DNA of 21,957 nt from JAKAWM01 sp049966695 (GCA_049966695.1 JBMFUG010000043.1:1-21957), one strand, 5' to 3'. Counted from the stretch's first letter, positions 1-7,644 are shown. The notes: generated by a model from the letters alone, not told the origin. Made by a program: numbers and translations.

Positions 1-289
1 CGCAGCTTCTCGTTATGGGCGAGCTTCGCCTGCTTCGGACGGCGCCTGCGGCGCTGGCGTGCCACTGGGCGACCGTTGCCCGCTAGCCCGAAGAGCCCGC
101 ACGTGTGGCTGCGTTGCGGCGCAGCTCCCTCGAGACCCTCGAGGGCGAGCGGCCGAGGTGGCGCCAGAAGCGCTCGAGCCGGTCACATTGCCAGCCTGGC
201 GGGTGCCCTGGCGAGCGCAGCTTGCCTCGCACCGACCAAGTCACCCTCTGCTCGCTCTGCCTCGTCGCCACGTACCACCGCTCCGTCAT
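1..289 (-). pseudogene. IS30-family transposase remnant, runs off left edge
   Basis: Reading leftward on the minus strand, about 113-157 encodes LGRSPSRVSRELRRN. This is the helix-turn-helix signature of IS30 transposases, where a 'GRSPSTVSRELRRN' block lies near the N terminus. About 80 bases further on, in a different frame, 2-48 reads RRPKQAKLAHNEKLR, which matches the segment that follows this block in IS30 proteins. The two pieces are in different frames, so at least one frameshift lies near 80. The part upstream of the helix-turn-helix (160-289) no longer resembles the family. The catalytic DDE region would lie outside the window. I infer a decayed insertion sequence; its ends cannot be seen. 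Confidence 0.7.
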
Positions 290-953
290 CGAGGTGTTGC
301 GTCGACCAGCTGAACCCGCCGTGCACTATTTCGGCCCCTGGCGCGATGCCGCCCACCTGGAGCGTGGGACGGCGGCCTGGGCATCATGGTGGGGCAAGGG
401 TCCTCTCCACTCCTACTGCGGGTGGGTGCCGCCAGCCGAGGCATAGGCGGCCTTTTGGGCCGAGCAGGCACAAGCCAGGCAAAAGGAGGTAGCCTGAGCG
501 CCCCTCCCACAGGTGAGGCCGCCTAAGGCCTGTCACTGCCCGCCCGGGGCGGCTCGCACTTCCAAAGCCCTTAGGGGGGCCACGTCCTCAAGACGGCTGC
601 CGCTGGCTAGGCGCTGGTGGGCGCCAGTTCGGCGAGCAATATTGCCGCGACTGTAGGAGCGTTGCCGCCGCCTGGCCCGTGGCGGCCACACGCGCTGCTG
701 CAACGAGGCCACAACAGCGCATGAGCTCTCCGGGCTATGGCTGTAGGCCCTCTCGCCCCGACGACAAGGGGACCGAGCAGGCGCGCAGTAACCGAACGTG
801 TGCTCACCAAAGGAAAAGACAGGAAAGTTGCTCGCGCGTACCCCACGCGCCTCTGCTACAAATGAGCAGCTAGGTCGGATCCCAAGCGCGCGAGCCTCCA
901 CCAAACCCAGGGCACCCCAAGCTCCCTGCCACCCTTGGCCCAAAGGACTTGAC
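290..953. other. 664-base stretch without a recognisable gene
   Basis: Open frames here are antisense or chance frames of GC-rich DNA and none resembles a known family. The left portion may hold further debris of the IS30-type element, but no motif survives. The right portion should contain the promoter of the alkyltransferase gene at 954. A TACAAA at 857-862 could be a -10, but no -35 lies at a suitable distance, so I do not call it. Confidence 0.5.
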
Positions 954-1568
954 ATGACAACACCCGAACCGTTTCGCCACATTGTCGCCGCCCAGTGCGA
1001 CGCCGATGCCCAGGACTTGGCCCGCCTACATAGTCGTCCAGCTAAGCAGGCCACAGCCGATGGCCTGGTCGATGTCGCTTACCGCGTTCTCGACACGCCC
1101 GTCGGCGCCCTACTGCTGGCGGCAACCTCCGCCGGGCTGGTACGCGTCGCCTACCCCAACGAGTGCCACGACCGAGTGCTTGCTGAGCTCGCTGAGCGGG
1201 TAAGCCCCTGCGTCCTTCATGCCCCCTCCCGTCTAGACGCCGTCGCTCGCGAGGTCGAGGAATATTTCAGCCACCACCGCAAGCGCTTCGACGTCCCGCT
1301 CGATTTCCGGCTTGCCCACGGGTTTCGTCGCAGGGTGCTCGACCACCTTCTCGAGATCGCTTACGGCACCACCGCCAGCTACGCCACAATTGCGGCTGCG
1401 GCTGGCAACCCCAAAGCCGTCCGCGCCGTCGGCAGCGCTTGTGCAACTAACCCACTTCCCGTGATCGTGCCTTGCCATCGAGCGGTGCGCAGTGACGGCG
1501 CTCTCGGGGGCTATGTCGGCGGCGCCGACGCCAAGCGAGCTCTCCGAAACCTAGAAGCAACACCATAA
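954..1568 (+). CDS. ogt: Methylated-DNA--protein-cysteine S-methyltransferase (MGMT/Ogt)
   Basis: This 204-residue suicide enzyme transfers the alkyl group from O6-alkylguanine (and O4-alkylthymine) in DNA to its own cysteine. The active-site motif IVPCHR is seen at 171-176 with the acceptor Cys174. It is followed by the conserved RSDGALGGYVGG stretch and a C-terminal helix typical of the family. The DNA-binding helix region TTASYATIAAAAGNPKAVRA (about 139-158) carries the usual Tyr and the arginine finger (RAVG). The N-terminal domain (about 38-110) is the poorly conserved ribonuclease-like fold. I chose ATG 954 because AAAGGA at 942-947 is well spaced; the frame is open further upstream to an ATG at 798, but that gives an atypical extension. 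The gene stands alone. It lacks an Ada-type N-terminal domain, so it is not an Ada regulator. Confidence 0.95.
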   Translation: MTTPEPFRHIVAAQCDADAQDLARLHSRPAKQATADGLVDVAYRVLDTPVGALLLAATSAGLVRVAYPNECHDRVLAELAERVSPCVLHAPSRLDAVAREVEEYFSHHRKRFDVPLDFRLAHGFRRRVLDHLLEIAYGTTASYATIAAAAGNPKAVRAVGSACATNPLPVIVPCHRAVRSDGALGGYVGGADAKRALRNLEATP

Positions 1569-1590
1569 GGGCTCGCGCCAAGTGCATCGC

Positions 1591-1626
1591 GGCCGCCGGT
1601 CGGGCCGGCAGGCCGGGCCGGCGGCC
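1591..1626 (+). terminator. GC-rich hairpin after the alkyltransferase gene
   Basis: The arms GGCCGCCGG (1591-1599) and CCGGCGGCC (1618-1626) are perfect complements. Inside them a second GGCC/GGCC pairing closes on a GGCA loop. The structure begins 22 bases after the stop codon. No T-run follows, which is common for terminators of high-G+C bacteria, so termination is an inference. Confidence 0.5.
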
Positions 1627-2104
1627 GGGCACCGCTCACGACGTGCCGACCTGCACCGTGACCAGTACCGACGGCCAGCCTCACGAAGGCACTGTGCGCG
1701 GCAGCCTCAGCGGGCCACGGCGTAGCCGCGTCTATGGCTGGCTCGACTGCACTGGAGGCTTGCGGGCCATCGGACGCCGGGGCCACAACACTTTGCGAGC
1801 TTCGCCCGCCGACGAAAACACCGCCATTATGGCCGCGTAGCGGCCCTATGCCCGTGCACATGGCGGCTGAGCATGTGAGCATGCCAGCTGGGCAGCAGGT
1901 GTCAGGGCTTGCCCAGTACTGCAACGCTTTCACGTAGTTGTCAGGGTGCTTGCCCCTAGGCGCCCCACTGGCCGAGGAGCGCTTCGATGACACGGGGCCC
2001 CTTCAAGCGTCGTGGCCGTTGCCCTGCGCAGCACGGTGAAAAGGACAACGGTTAGCTTGGAACGGGCAACGTGAAACTCGACTTTATCAGTGTGGCCTCG
2101 TCAG

Positions 2105-2142
2105 TTCTCCACCGGTGAACTGCCTGCTAGGGTTCACCGCCA
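2105..2142 (+). promoter_or_regulatory. Likely leaderless promoter with an inverted repeat over it
   Basis: TTCTCC (2105-2110) and TAGGGT (2128-2133) are separated by 17 bases. The GTG start lies 9 bases after the -10, so transcription would begin at or next to the start codon. CGGTGAAC (2113-2120) and GTTCACCG (2132-2139) form a perfect 8-base inverted repeat with an 11-base spacer. One arm is in the promoter spacer and the other overlaps the last two bases of the -10 and extends just downstream of it, as expected for a repressor site. The heptamer GTTCACC resembles an actinobacterial PhoP half-site, but PHO boxes are direct repeats, so I do not assign a regulator. Confidence 0.4.
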
Positions 2143-2634
2143 GTGAGCTCTACTTTCGACCCCGCGGCGGTCGAGGCGCAACACGTCGAGCGTGACAGGA
2201 CACTGCGGGTGATGCTGCTTGGGGCGATCGTCATCGTGCTAGCCCAAGCGGGGCTCGGCATGGCGGTCAATCTGTACGTGACGGTGCCTGCCCACCACCC
2301 AGGCGCGCACCCCGCGAGCTACTTCGGTGGCTCCTACGACAGCGTGACGTGGGCTATCGCGCATGGAGCCATTGCTCTGGCGCTGCACGCGTCGCTCGGG
2401 CTCGCGCTCGTCGTCGTGGTGACCGGCGTAGCCGTCCATGCTGTCCTTGCCCGACGAAGGGCCATTGTCGTGTGGAGCGTAGTCGGCGGGCTGCTTGTGA
2501 TCGGCGCGGGCTTCAACGGGGCGAGCTTCCTTGACTTCAACGACAACATCAACTCGCTTCTCATGGCGCTGCTCGCCTTCGGCGCGGTCGCTTCCTACGC
2601 CATCGCGCTGTTCCTGGCCGCGAGAACTCCCTAA
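2143..2634 (+). CDS. Four-helix membrane protein of unknown function
   Basis: The 163-residue product has four hydrophobic segments, at about 21-45, 70-102, 106-127 and 137-160. TM2 carries two histidines eight residues apart (H74, H82) with a third at H99. The loop after TM1 is histidine-rich (HHPGAH, 51-56). After TM3 comes the string GFNGASFLDFND (123-134), which I recall from small actinobacterial membrane proteins of unknown role. Paired intramembrane histidines can bind heme or metal, but that is speculation here. The GTG start has no Shine-Dalgarno sequence, which fits the leaderless promoter just upstream. The stop codon lies at the very edge of the IS630-type element, so the last few residues could have been changed by the insertion, although all four helices are present. 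Confidence 0.8.
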   Translation: MSSTFDPAAVEAQHVERDRTLRVMLLGAIVIVLAQAGLGMAVNLYVTVPAHHPGAHPASYFGGSYDSVTWAIAHGAIALALHASLGLALVVVVTGVAVHAVLARRRAIVVWSVVGGLLVIGAGFNGASFLDFNDNINSLLMALLAFGAVASYAIALFLAARTP

Positions 2635-3768
2635 TAAAGTGCCTCATTTTTAGGCGGTGATTTGCTCAAGCACGACCCGTCCCCGCCAGACCTTCTCCAG
2701 GATCTGTTCAGCAGCGGCTGTCCAGGTGAAGGGCCTGGGTCTTTGTTGTGTGCCCCGAGGTAGTCTTCTATGGCCGCCACCAGGTCGGGCACCGACTGGA
2801 ACACGCCCCGGCGTACAGCTTTGTCGGTGAGCTCTCGGGACCAGCGCTCTACCAAATTGAGCCATGAGCTCGGTGTTGGGGTGAAGTGCAGGTGGAAGCG
2901 GGGGTCCTTTGCCAACCAAGCGTTCACACCGGGGTGCTTGTGAGTGCCGTAATTGTCGCAGGTAACGTGGACCGCCAGGCCCTTTGGCACCTGCTTGTCC
3001 ACCTTTTTCAAAAAGTGCAGGAACTCGTAGTGGGTGCGACGGGAGAGGCATTGGCCGGTCACCTTGCCGCTCAGCACGTCTAACGCGGCGAACAGCGTAG
3101 TCGTACCGTTGCGCTTGTAACCGTGGGTCATCGCCCCAGCCCGGTCCCTTTTCACGGGGCAGTGAGGGTTGGGTACGGCCAAGGGCCTGGATCTGGCCTT
3201 TTTCGTCGGTGCAAAGTACTACCGCCTTGTCGGGCGGGCCCAAATAAAGGCCCACCACGCCCACAAGCTTTTCGTCGAAATGGGGGGCCAGTCGATATTT
3301 TGAAGGTCTCCACCAGGTGCGGTCCCAGCCCCCGGGCATGCCACACCCGTTGCACCGTCGCTGCGCTCACGCCAGTCGCCTTGGCCATTGCCCGACAGCT
3401 CCAGTGCGTCTGGCCCTCGGGCTTGGAGCGCTGCGTCGATTGCACGATCTCGTCGACCTTTGCTTGGGGGATCTGGGGCCTGCGGCCGTGGCCCTTTCGC
3501 ACTCGAGCAAACTTGGCCAGCCCGTCGCTGGCAAAGCGTTGGTGCCATGGCACGACGGCTGATGCAGCCACGCCCAGGCGCGAAGCGATGGCGGTGTTAG
3601 CCAGTCCCTCGGCCGCCAGCAGAAGGGCTTTGGCCCTGACGACTTCACGATGAGCCGCAGAGCTGGACCTGGCCACAGCTTCGAGCACTTCGCCTTGGCC
3701 CTCTTCAAGGGCCAAGGCAGGGCTAATGGGGCGCATGCCATCGTCTATCACCAATCAGCGCTTATTTG
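2634..3768 (-). mobile_element. Degraded IS630-family insertion sequence
   Basis: The element encloses a broken IS630-type transposase. The left end, from about 2634 (AATAAAGTGCCTCATT), and the right end read inward on the minus strand from about 3769 (CAAATAAGCGCTGATT) match imperfectly as terminal inverted repeats, roughly 12 of 19 positions with one gap. Both sit at TA-containing sequence, the usual IS630 target, but a clean TA duplication cannot be asserted. The boundaries are therefore approximate. The left end coincides with the stop codon of the membrane-protein gene. Confidence 0.65.
2650..3754 (-). pseudogene. IS630-family transposase, three frameshifts
   Basis: The whole protein can be followed but only by changing frame three times. 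The first frame (start at 3754 TTG, or ATG 3736) gives the N-terminal helix-turn-helix region (ANTAIASRLGVAASAVVPWH) down to VETFKIS at about 3295. The second frame gives the first catalytic Asp within CTDEKGQIQAL at about 3207 and the family hallmark RTQPSLP. Near 3145 it shifts to a third frame carrying the second Asp (VTCDNYGTHKHP, about 2957) and the Glu (PSSWLNLVERW, about 2849). Near 2730 it shifts back for the C-terminal PFTWTAAAEQILEKV, ending at 2650. The DDE residues are all still present, so decay looks recent, but no functional product is expected. Sequencing error cannot be excluded for a single shift; three make decay likelier. Confidence 0.92.
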
Positions 3769-4722
3769 CGCGACACTGCATTAGCCCCGGTAACGAACTG
3801 GCGGGCTGTCTCCCGGTCGGGGTCGAGCGCGGCTCCAACCGGGCATGCCGCCGTGCCAGGCCCGACCAGCTCCCACCAGATGCCCTGGACCACGAGCACG
3901 AGCGCTCAGCCTTGCACGGAGCCGAAGCGGACGTGGCTCGCAGCGGCCACGGCCTTGTCTACACCACGTACTCGCTCCCACGCGAAGGCTCTGCGCTTGT
4001 CTGTAGCAAGTCCGGCCCTCTTGCCGGCGTGAACTGCACGCGTCCTTCTCGCCAGAGCGTTCTCGCTGCGCCTTGGAGCGCGGGCCTGCTAGCGAGCGAG
4101 CACCGTTGAGGAGGACCGAGCACGAGGCGGTGCGCACGGGCGAGCTCGGCTGTTCGCGCCCGCCGGCCAGGGCCCTTTGGCTGTGGGCCTAGATCGGCCC
4201 GGGAGCGTTCGGCGACCGATCGGCTTCATCGCCCCGGCCAGTCAAGGTCCGCTTGTCCCCTGGACGAAACGTTGAGCAGCTTCGGGCGGTCGGGAAGCTC
4301 GCCGAGCAGCGGAGGCGGGACCGCTGATGCCGTTCGCCGGGCGACCGGCTCGCCAGGGCGGGGGCCGAAGGCGAGCACCTGGTGATCCCCGGGACCGAGC
4401 AGGCAGAGCGCCCTGGTCCATTGATGACGCCGACTGGACCGCCGAACGGCTCGGGTTCTTGGCTGAAGGCCGGACCTCGGTGGTGCCGGTTTGAAGGGCG
4501 CAACGATCGTGATGAGCCTCCAGATGACCCCGCAACCAGACGAGCGGACGTCGAAGCAGTGCCCTCTCGGGGCGCGCTCAGCCCACGGCGGGCGCGTTAG
4601 CTCGCGGGTAGCGCGCCGGAGCCCTGGCGGCTTCGGTCCAGATGGAGGCGGGCACAGCGTCGTTGCTGACGGTCTACTGGGTGGCGCGGCCCGGGAGACA
4701 GCACCTGAGGCGCTTACAGGCA

Positions 4723-4760
4723 ATTTTGCCAGGGCGCATAAAGAGCTGCCCTGGCAAAAT
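4723..4760. repeat. 13-base perfect inverted repeat
   Basis: ATTTTGCCAGGGC (4723-4735) and GCCCTGGCAAAAT (4748-4760) are perfect complements around a 12-base loop. As RNA it forms a strong stem with an A-rich left base and U-rich right base on either strand, so it could act as a bidirectional terminator. It could also be the remains of a miniature mobile element. No gene ends nearby. Confidence 0.7.
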
Positions 4761-4777
4761 AGTCAGAGCTTGCCCAT

Positions 4778-4807
4778 TGTTGAGCTTGCAGCTGTTGAGC
4801 TTGCAGC
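4778..4807. repeat. 15-base tandem repeat, two copies
   Basis: TGTTGAGCTTGCAGC occurs twice without gap or mismatch (4778-4792 and 4793-4807). It lies 17 bases after the inverted repeat. Confidence 0.85.
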
Positions 4808-4954
4808 GTCTGGCAACAGGACGTCTCTCGGGTTTTTGCGCTGGCACGGCGGGTCCCTTAGGGCGCCAAGAGGGCGTCTGTTTTGCAGGCCGGGGCCCTT
4901 CACGCCGGTGCGGGTTCAGCCGGTCAAGATGTGGGGGCACGTCCACCGCTACTG

Positions 4955-5030
4955 GCGGTGCAAGCCTGGACGGGCTGTGCGCGTCGGCGGTGCAAGCCTG
5001 GACGGGCTGTGCGCGTCGGCGGTACAAGGC
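4955..5030. repeat. 32-base tandem repeat, 2 full copies plus a partial one
   Basis: A 32-base unit beginning GCGGTGCAAGCCTGGACGGG is present at 4955-4986 and again, identically, at 4987-5018. A third copy starts at 5019 (GCGGTACAAG, one mismatch) and then diverges. 32 is not a multiple of three, so the array does not look like a protein repeat. Confidence 0.85.
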
Positions 5031-5195
5031 GTCGGAACGCCCCTCGCATGCCAGGGCGACGACGTCTAGCGCCGTCGCACGCGGTGCTTCGAGTTCGTCC
5101 GCGCGTACCGCTTTGCTTGCGACGGTACGGAGCAGGCCGCCACTGGGCACCGCTGAGCGCGTGTACCACATATTTCCGCAGCAGTAGCATATGGC

Positions 5196-5216
5196 CCAGC
5201 TAACGTCCAGCTAACG
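5196..5216 (+). promoter_or_regulatory. Direct repeat at 11-base spacing upstream of the PAP2 gene
   Basis: CCAGCTAACG occurs at 5196-5205 and again at 5207-5216, so equivalent bases are 11 apart, about one DNA turn. Tandem sites with this period are typical of OmpR/PhoB-type response regulators. It lies 62 bases before the start codon at 5279. The regulator is not known and the site is inferred only from geometry. Confidence 0.35.
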
Positions 5217-5278
5217 GCCGGGCCGATGACGTTATGCCGAGGTGGCTGGCCGGCCCAAGCACAGGTAAGGAACACCAA

Positions 5279-6019
5279 GTGCCATTAGGGATCCTGGGTA
5301 CAGCCAGTGTTATAGCCGACGTGCGGGTGCTTTGGCCCAAGGGGCTCAACACCAACGTCTACTTGGACCTTAATCGCTTTGCTCGCCAGACTCCGTGGGC
5401 GCACAGCTTCATGCACGCTTATGCCTTATGGTTAGGCCCTGTGCTGCTGGCCGTTGTCTTTCTGGCCGTCTACGGGATCGCGTGGTGGCGGCGCTCGGCC
5501 CACGCCGCAGCGTTGCTCTTTTTAGGTGGGCTTGGCACGGTCATCTCGCTCGGCTTCAACCAACTGGTCGGGCACGCAGCAAAGGAGCTCCGTCCCTACG
5601 CAACCCACCCTCAAGTCTTGGTCCTCGTCGCCAAGACGCACGATTATGCGTTCCCTTCGGACCACTCAGTCGTCGCCGGAGGCCTTACGATGGCGGTGGT
5701 CCTGTTGTTGTTTCGCGGTGGCCTTCAACGTTCTGGCGTCGGCGAGCCGACTGAGGGACGTGCACCTGACGGCATGAAGACCTCGCCAGCTCTCGTTGCG
5801 TTCGTTGTCGCAAGCGTGGTGCTCGGGTTGTTCTTGTGCTTTGCGCGCGTCTACGTGGGCGCTCATTACCCCGGCGACGTGGTGGCGGGCTATTTGCTCT
5901 CTGCAGTTGTCGTCGTCCTTGCTTCTTTGCTCCGTCCGGTTGCTTACTGGCTGGTGGACCGCATTGAGCCGACTGCCATCGGGGTGCTAGTGAGCCGGCC
6001 TTTAGCCGGTGACCGCTAG
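5279..6019 (+). CDS. PAP2-family membrane phosphatase
   Basis: The 246-residue membrane protein carries the three PAP2 phosphatase motifs in order: KELRPY (K102, R105-P106), PSDHS (126-130, catalytic His129) and ARVYVGAHYPGD (R190, H196, D200). Hydrophobic helices lie at about 45-68, 76-95, 130-146, 170-188 and 201-222, so the active site faces outward. Family members remove phosphate from undecaprenyl diphosphate or other lipid phosphates; undecaprenyl recycling is the likeliest role, but the substrate cannot be told. I chose GTG 5279 because TAAGGAA (5266-5272) is 6 bases upstream. An in-frame ATG at 5234 lacks a ribosome site and would place that SD inside the gene. It converges on the next gene. 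Confidence 0.92.
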   Translation: MPLGILGTASVIADVRVLWPKGLNTNVYLDLNRFARQTPWAHSFMHAYALWLGPVLLAVVFLAVYGIAWWRRSAHAAALLFLGGLGTVISLGFNQLVGHAAKELRPYATHPQVLVLVAKTHDYAFPSDHSVVAGGLTMAVVLLLFRGGLQRSGVGEPTEGRAPDGMKTSPALVAFVVASVVLGLFLCFARVYVGAHYPGDVVAGYLLSAVVVVLASLLRPVAYWLVDRIEPTAIGVLVSRPLAGDR

Positions 6020-6128
6020 CCAGTTGCCGGGGCTGCCACCAGGCAGCGAAGAGGTGCCTATGTTCTCAGCGCCGGGGTGCCAATGTGAGCGAGCCCAGCC
6101 CGGACAGTGCTGCCGGGGGCCCCTTTGC

Positions 6129-7472
6129 TTAGGGCTGGCCGAGATGGGCCTTTTCACGGCCCAGCAGGTGGCGGAGGGCGGGCTCGAGCTCTGGGTAACG
6201 GAACCGGTGACCAGCACGGGACAGGACAGCGGGCTCTACACGTTGGCTTGCCAGGGCAAGCTCGCGCGCCCCTTCGGGGCCGAGGGCGAAGCGGGCGGCG
6301 GCTTCCGGTACGGCTAGCAAGGCGAAACGGCGCAGGACACGAGCCAGTGTGGCGGTCAGCTCAGCGTTGGTGACCGGCACCGGTGCTACCGCGTTGACTG
6401 GCCCAGCCAAATTGGGGTCTTTGAGGGCTCGGTAGTAGATGTCGACCATGTCGTCGATGCCCACCCAGGGCAGCCATTGTTGCCCGCTTCCCAGGCGGCC
6501 CCCCATGCCGGCCAGGTACAGGGGGTAGAGCAGCCCAAGCAGCCCCCCGCGGGGCGACAAGACAAGCCCTGTGCGCACTTGCACCACGCGCAGGCCGGCC
6601 TCGGCTGCTGGGCTGGTGGCAGCTTCCCAGTCGGCCACCAGTTGAGCCAAGAAACCTTCTCCCTTGGCGCTGTCCTCGGCCAATGTCTCGTCGCGTCTGT
6701 CAAAGCCGTAGTAGCCGACCGCCGAAGCGCTGACGAACACCGTCGGGCCAGCATTGGCGGCGGCCGCCTCGGCAGCAGCTTGGGCCAGTGCTCGCGTGGG
6801 TGCTACCCGGCTGTCGCGCAGTGCCCGCTTGTGGCGGTCGCTGAAGCGGCCGGCGATCGGTGCTCCTGCCAGGTGGACGACGGCATCGGTGCCCTCCAGG
6901 AGATCGGGGCCAGGCGCAAGGGGCTCCCAGTGCCGTTCGTCCGCGCTAAGCGGTTCGCGCCGCACTAGGCGGACTACGTGGTGGCCGGCAGTGCTCAGAA
7001 AGGCGGTCAGCGCCGAGCCGACCAGGCCGGAGCTACCGGTAACTGCTACCGTGAGCGGCTGGCCGCTGAAAGCTCCTTGCGACGCCAGGTCCTCGGCCAG
7101 CTGGCGGTGCCGGTAGGTGAAAACCTGGCGCAAGAGCGCCGCTGGCACTGGTGTCTCGACCCGGTCCTCGACCACTGTTGCCTCGCCGTCTTCGGAGAAG
7201 AGGTGCGTGTGGTGCCAACCGATGGGCAGCGATGTCAGTTCGTCCACAAAGCTGTGGGGCGGGTCATAGCCGCTGGGCTGGTGCTGTGCCACCCAGCGCA
7301 AGCCCCCAGGTAGTTGCAGGACGGCCTGCCCGTCGCGCAGCGAGGGGCTCTCCTGGGCAAGCTTGACCGGCAGCCATGGTGGCGAAAGGCGCTGCAGGGC
7401 GCCGGGGCGTTCGTGCCAAGCGAACACTGAAGCCACAGTTCCCGGTACGCGGCTGCGGTAGACGATGCCCAT
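6129..7472 (-). CDS. TIGR01777-family epimerase-like protein with N-terminal SRPBCC domain
   Basis: The 447-residue product has two parts. Residues 1-130 resemble the START/SRPBCC ligand-binding fold often fused to this family in actinobacteria. Residues 140-447 form an extended Rossmann domain beginning VAVTGSSGLVG (nucleotide loop 146-152). The family hallmarks HLAGAPIAGRFSDRHKRALRDSRV, SASAVGYYG and WLPWVGIDDMVDIYYRAL follow, then a C-terminal DUF1731-like tail. Relatives include E. coli YfcH; no reaction is established for them. ATG 7472 is chosen because the protein starts cleanly at the SRPBCC domain; an upstream ATG at 7556 would add 28 unrelated residues and intrude toward the copper promoter. 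The gene is transcribed away from copZ and toward the PAP2 gene. Confidence 0.92.
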   Translation of the reverse strand: MGIVYRSRVPGTVASVFAWHERPGALQRLSPPWLPVKLAQESPSLRDGQAVLQLPGGLRWVAQHQPSGYDPPHSFVDELTSLPIGWHHTHLFSEDGEATVVEDRVETPVPAALLRQVFTYRHRQLAEDLASQGAFSGQPLTVAVTGSSGLVGSALTAFLSTAGHHVVRLVRREPLSADERHWEPLAPGPDLLEGTDAVVHLAGAPIAGRFSDRHKRALRDSRVAPTRALAQAAAEAAAANAGPTVFVSASAVGYYGFDRRDETLAEDSAKGEGFLAQLVADWEAATSPAAEAGLRVVQVRTGLVLSPRGGLLGLLYPLYLAGMGGRLGSGQQWLPWVGIDDMVDIYYRALKDPNLAGPVNAVAPVPVTNAELTATLARVLRRFALLAVPEAAARFALGPEGARELALASQRVEPAVLSRAGHRFRYPELEPALRHLLGREKAHLGQP

Positions 7473-7644
7473 AAGCGCACCATATCGGCTGTGGCCGGTG
7501 TTGGCTGGCAGCTTTCCGGCATTGTCATCAGGGGCAGCAGGTGAGACAGGTCCCATAACGGTCGATGTCGGGACATCTCTTCGCCGGTGCCAGGCTGGCC
7601 CGAGGTGCTTTCGGCAAGGGAGCAGGCTAATGGCACAGACGAGC

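Larger units (their letters stand above)
1569..2142. other. Intergenic stretch of 574 bases between ogt and the membrane-protein gene
   Basis: It contains the hairpin at 1591-1626 and the promoter and inverted repeat just before 2143. A 65-codon frame at 1643-1840 has no clear ribosome site. Its end (RVYGWLDC to ASPADENTAIMAA) is loosely like the small Cys/His-type 'YH..DC....F.S..DA.AAG' domains found at the ends of some bacterial surface proteins. The match is too weak to call a gene. Otherwise I see nothing coding. Confidence 0.5.
3769..5278. other. 1.5-kb gene-poor region with short repeats
   Basis: No frame here resembles a known protein. On the minus strand, 4082 down to 3767 reads as a fairly protein-like frame (containing KRRAFAWERVRGVDKAVAAA and ALDPDRETARQFVTG) broken by one stop and ending at the insertion-sequence border; it may be a gene fragment. 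On the plus strand around 4420-4490 the string IDDADWTAERLGFLAEG also looks protein-like but is short. I recognise neither. The rest holds an inverted repeat (4723-4760), two tandem repeats (4778-4807, 4955-5030) and a direct repeat (5196-5216), listed separately. This looks like old mobile-element or gene debris. Confidence 0.5.

Noticed and set aside
533..1054. 173-codon minus-strand frame before and over the alkyltransferase start
   Set aside because: It overlaps the start of a clear gene on the other strand, has no family resemblance and is rich in Arg/Ala/Ser as chance frames in GC-rich DNA are.
1278..1292. CAAGCGCTTCG in the alkyltransferase gene as a further LacI operator
   Set aside because: One arm is incomplete and it lies mid-gene, so it is likely chance.
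1511..1993. 160-codon minus-strand frame after the alkyltransferase gene
   Set aside because: It covers the hairpin and the gene's end, with low-complexity composition and no motif.
2113..2139. GTTCACC half-sites as a PHO box
   Set aside because: PHO boxes are direct repeats at 11 bases; these halves are inverted with an 11-base spacer.
4226..4723. 165-codon minus-strand frame in the gene-poor region
   Set aside because: Pro/Arg/Ser-rich with no recognisable domain or ribosome site; overlapping frames on the other strand are as long.
4491..5187. Overlapping plus-strand frames of 181-192 codons
   Set aside because: They run through the tandem repeats and inverted repeat in several frames at once, which suggests open frames from base composition rather than genes.
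6099..6117. Possible terminator between the converging PAP2 and TIGR01777 genes
   Set aside because: The stem has only 5+3 pairs with a bulge and no T-run on either strand, so the support is too thin.
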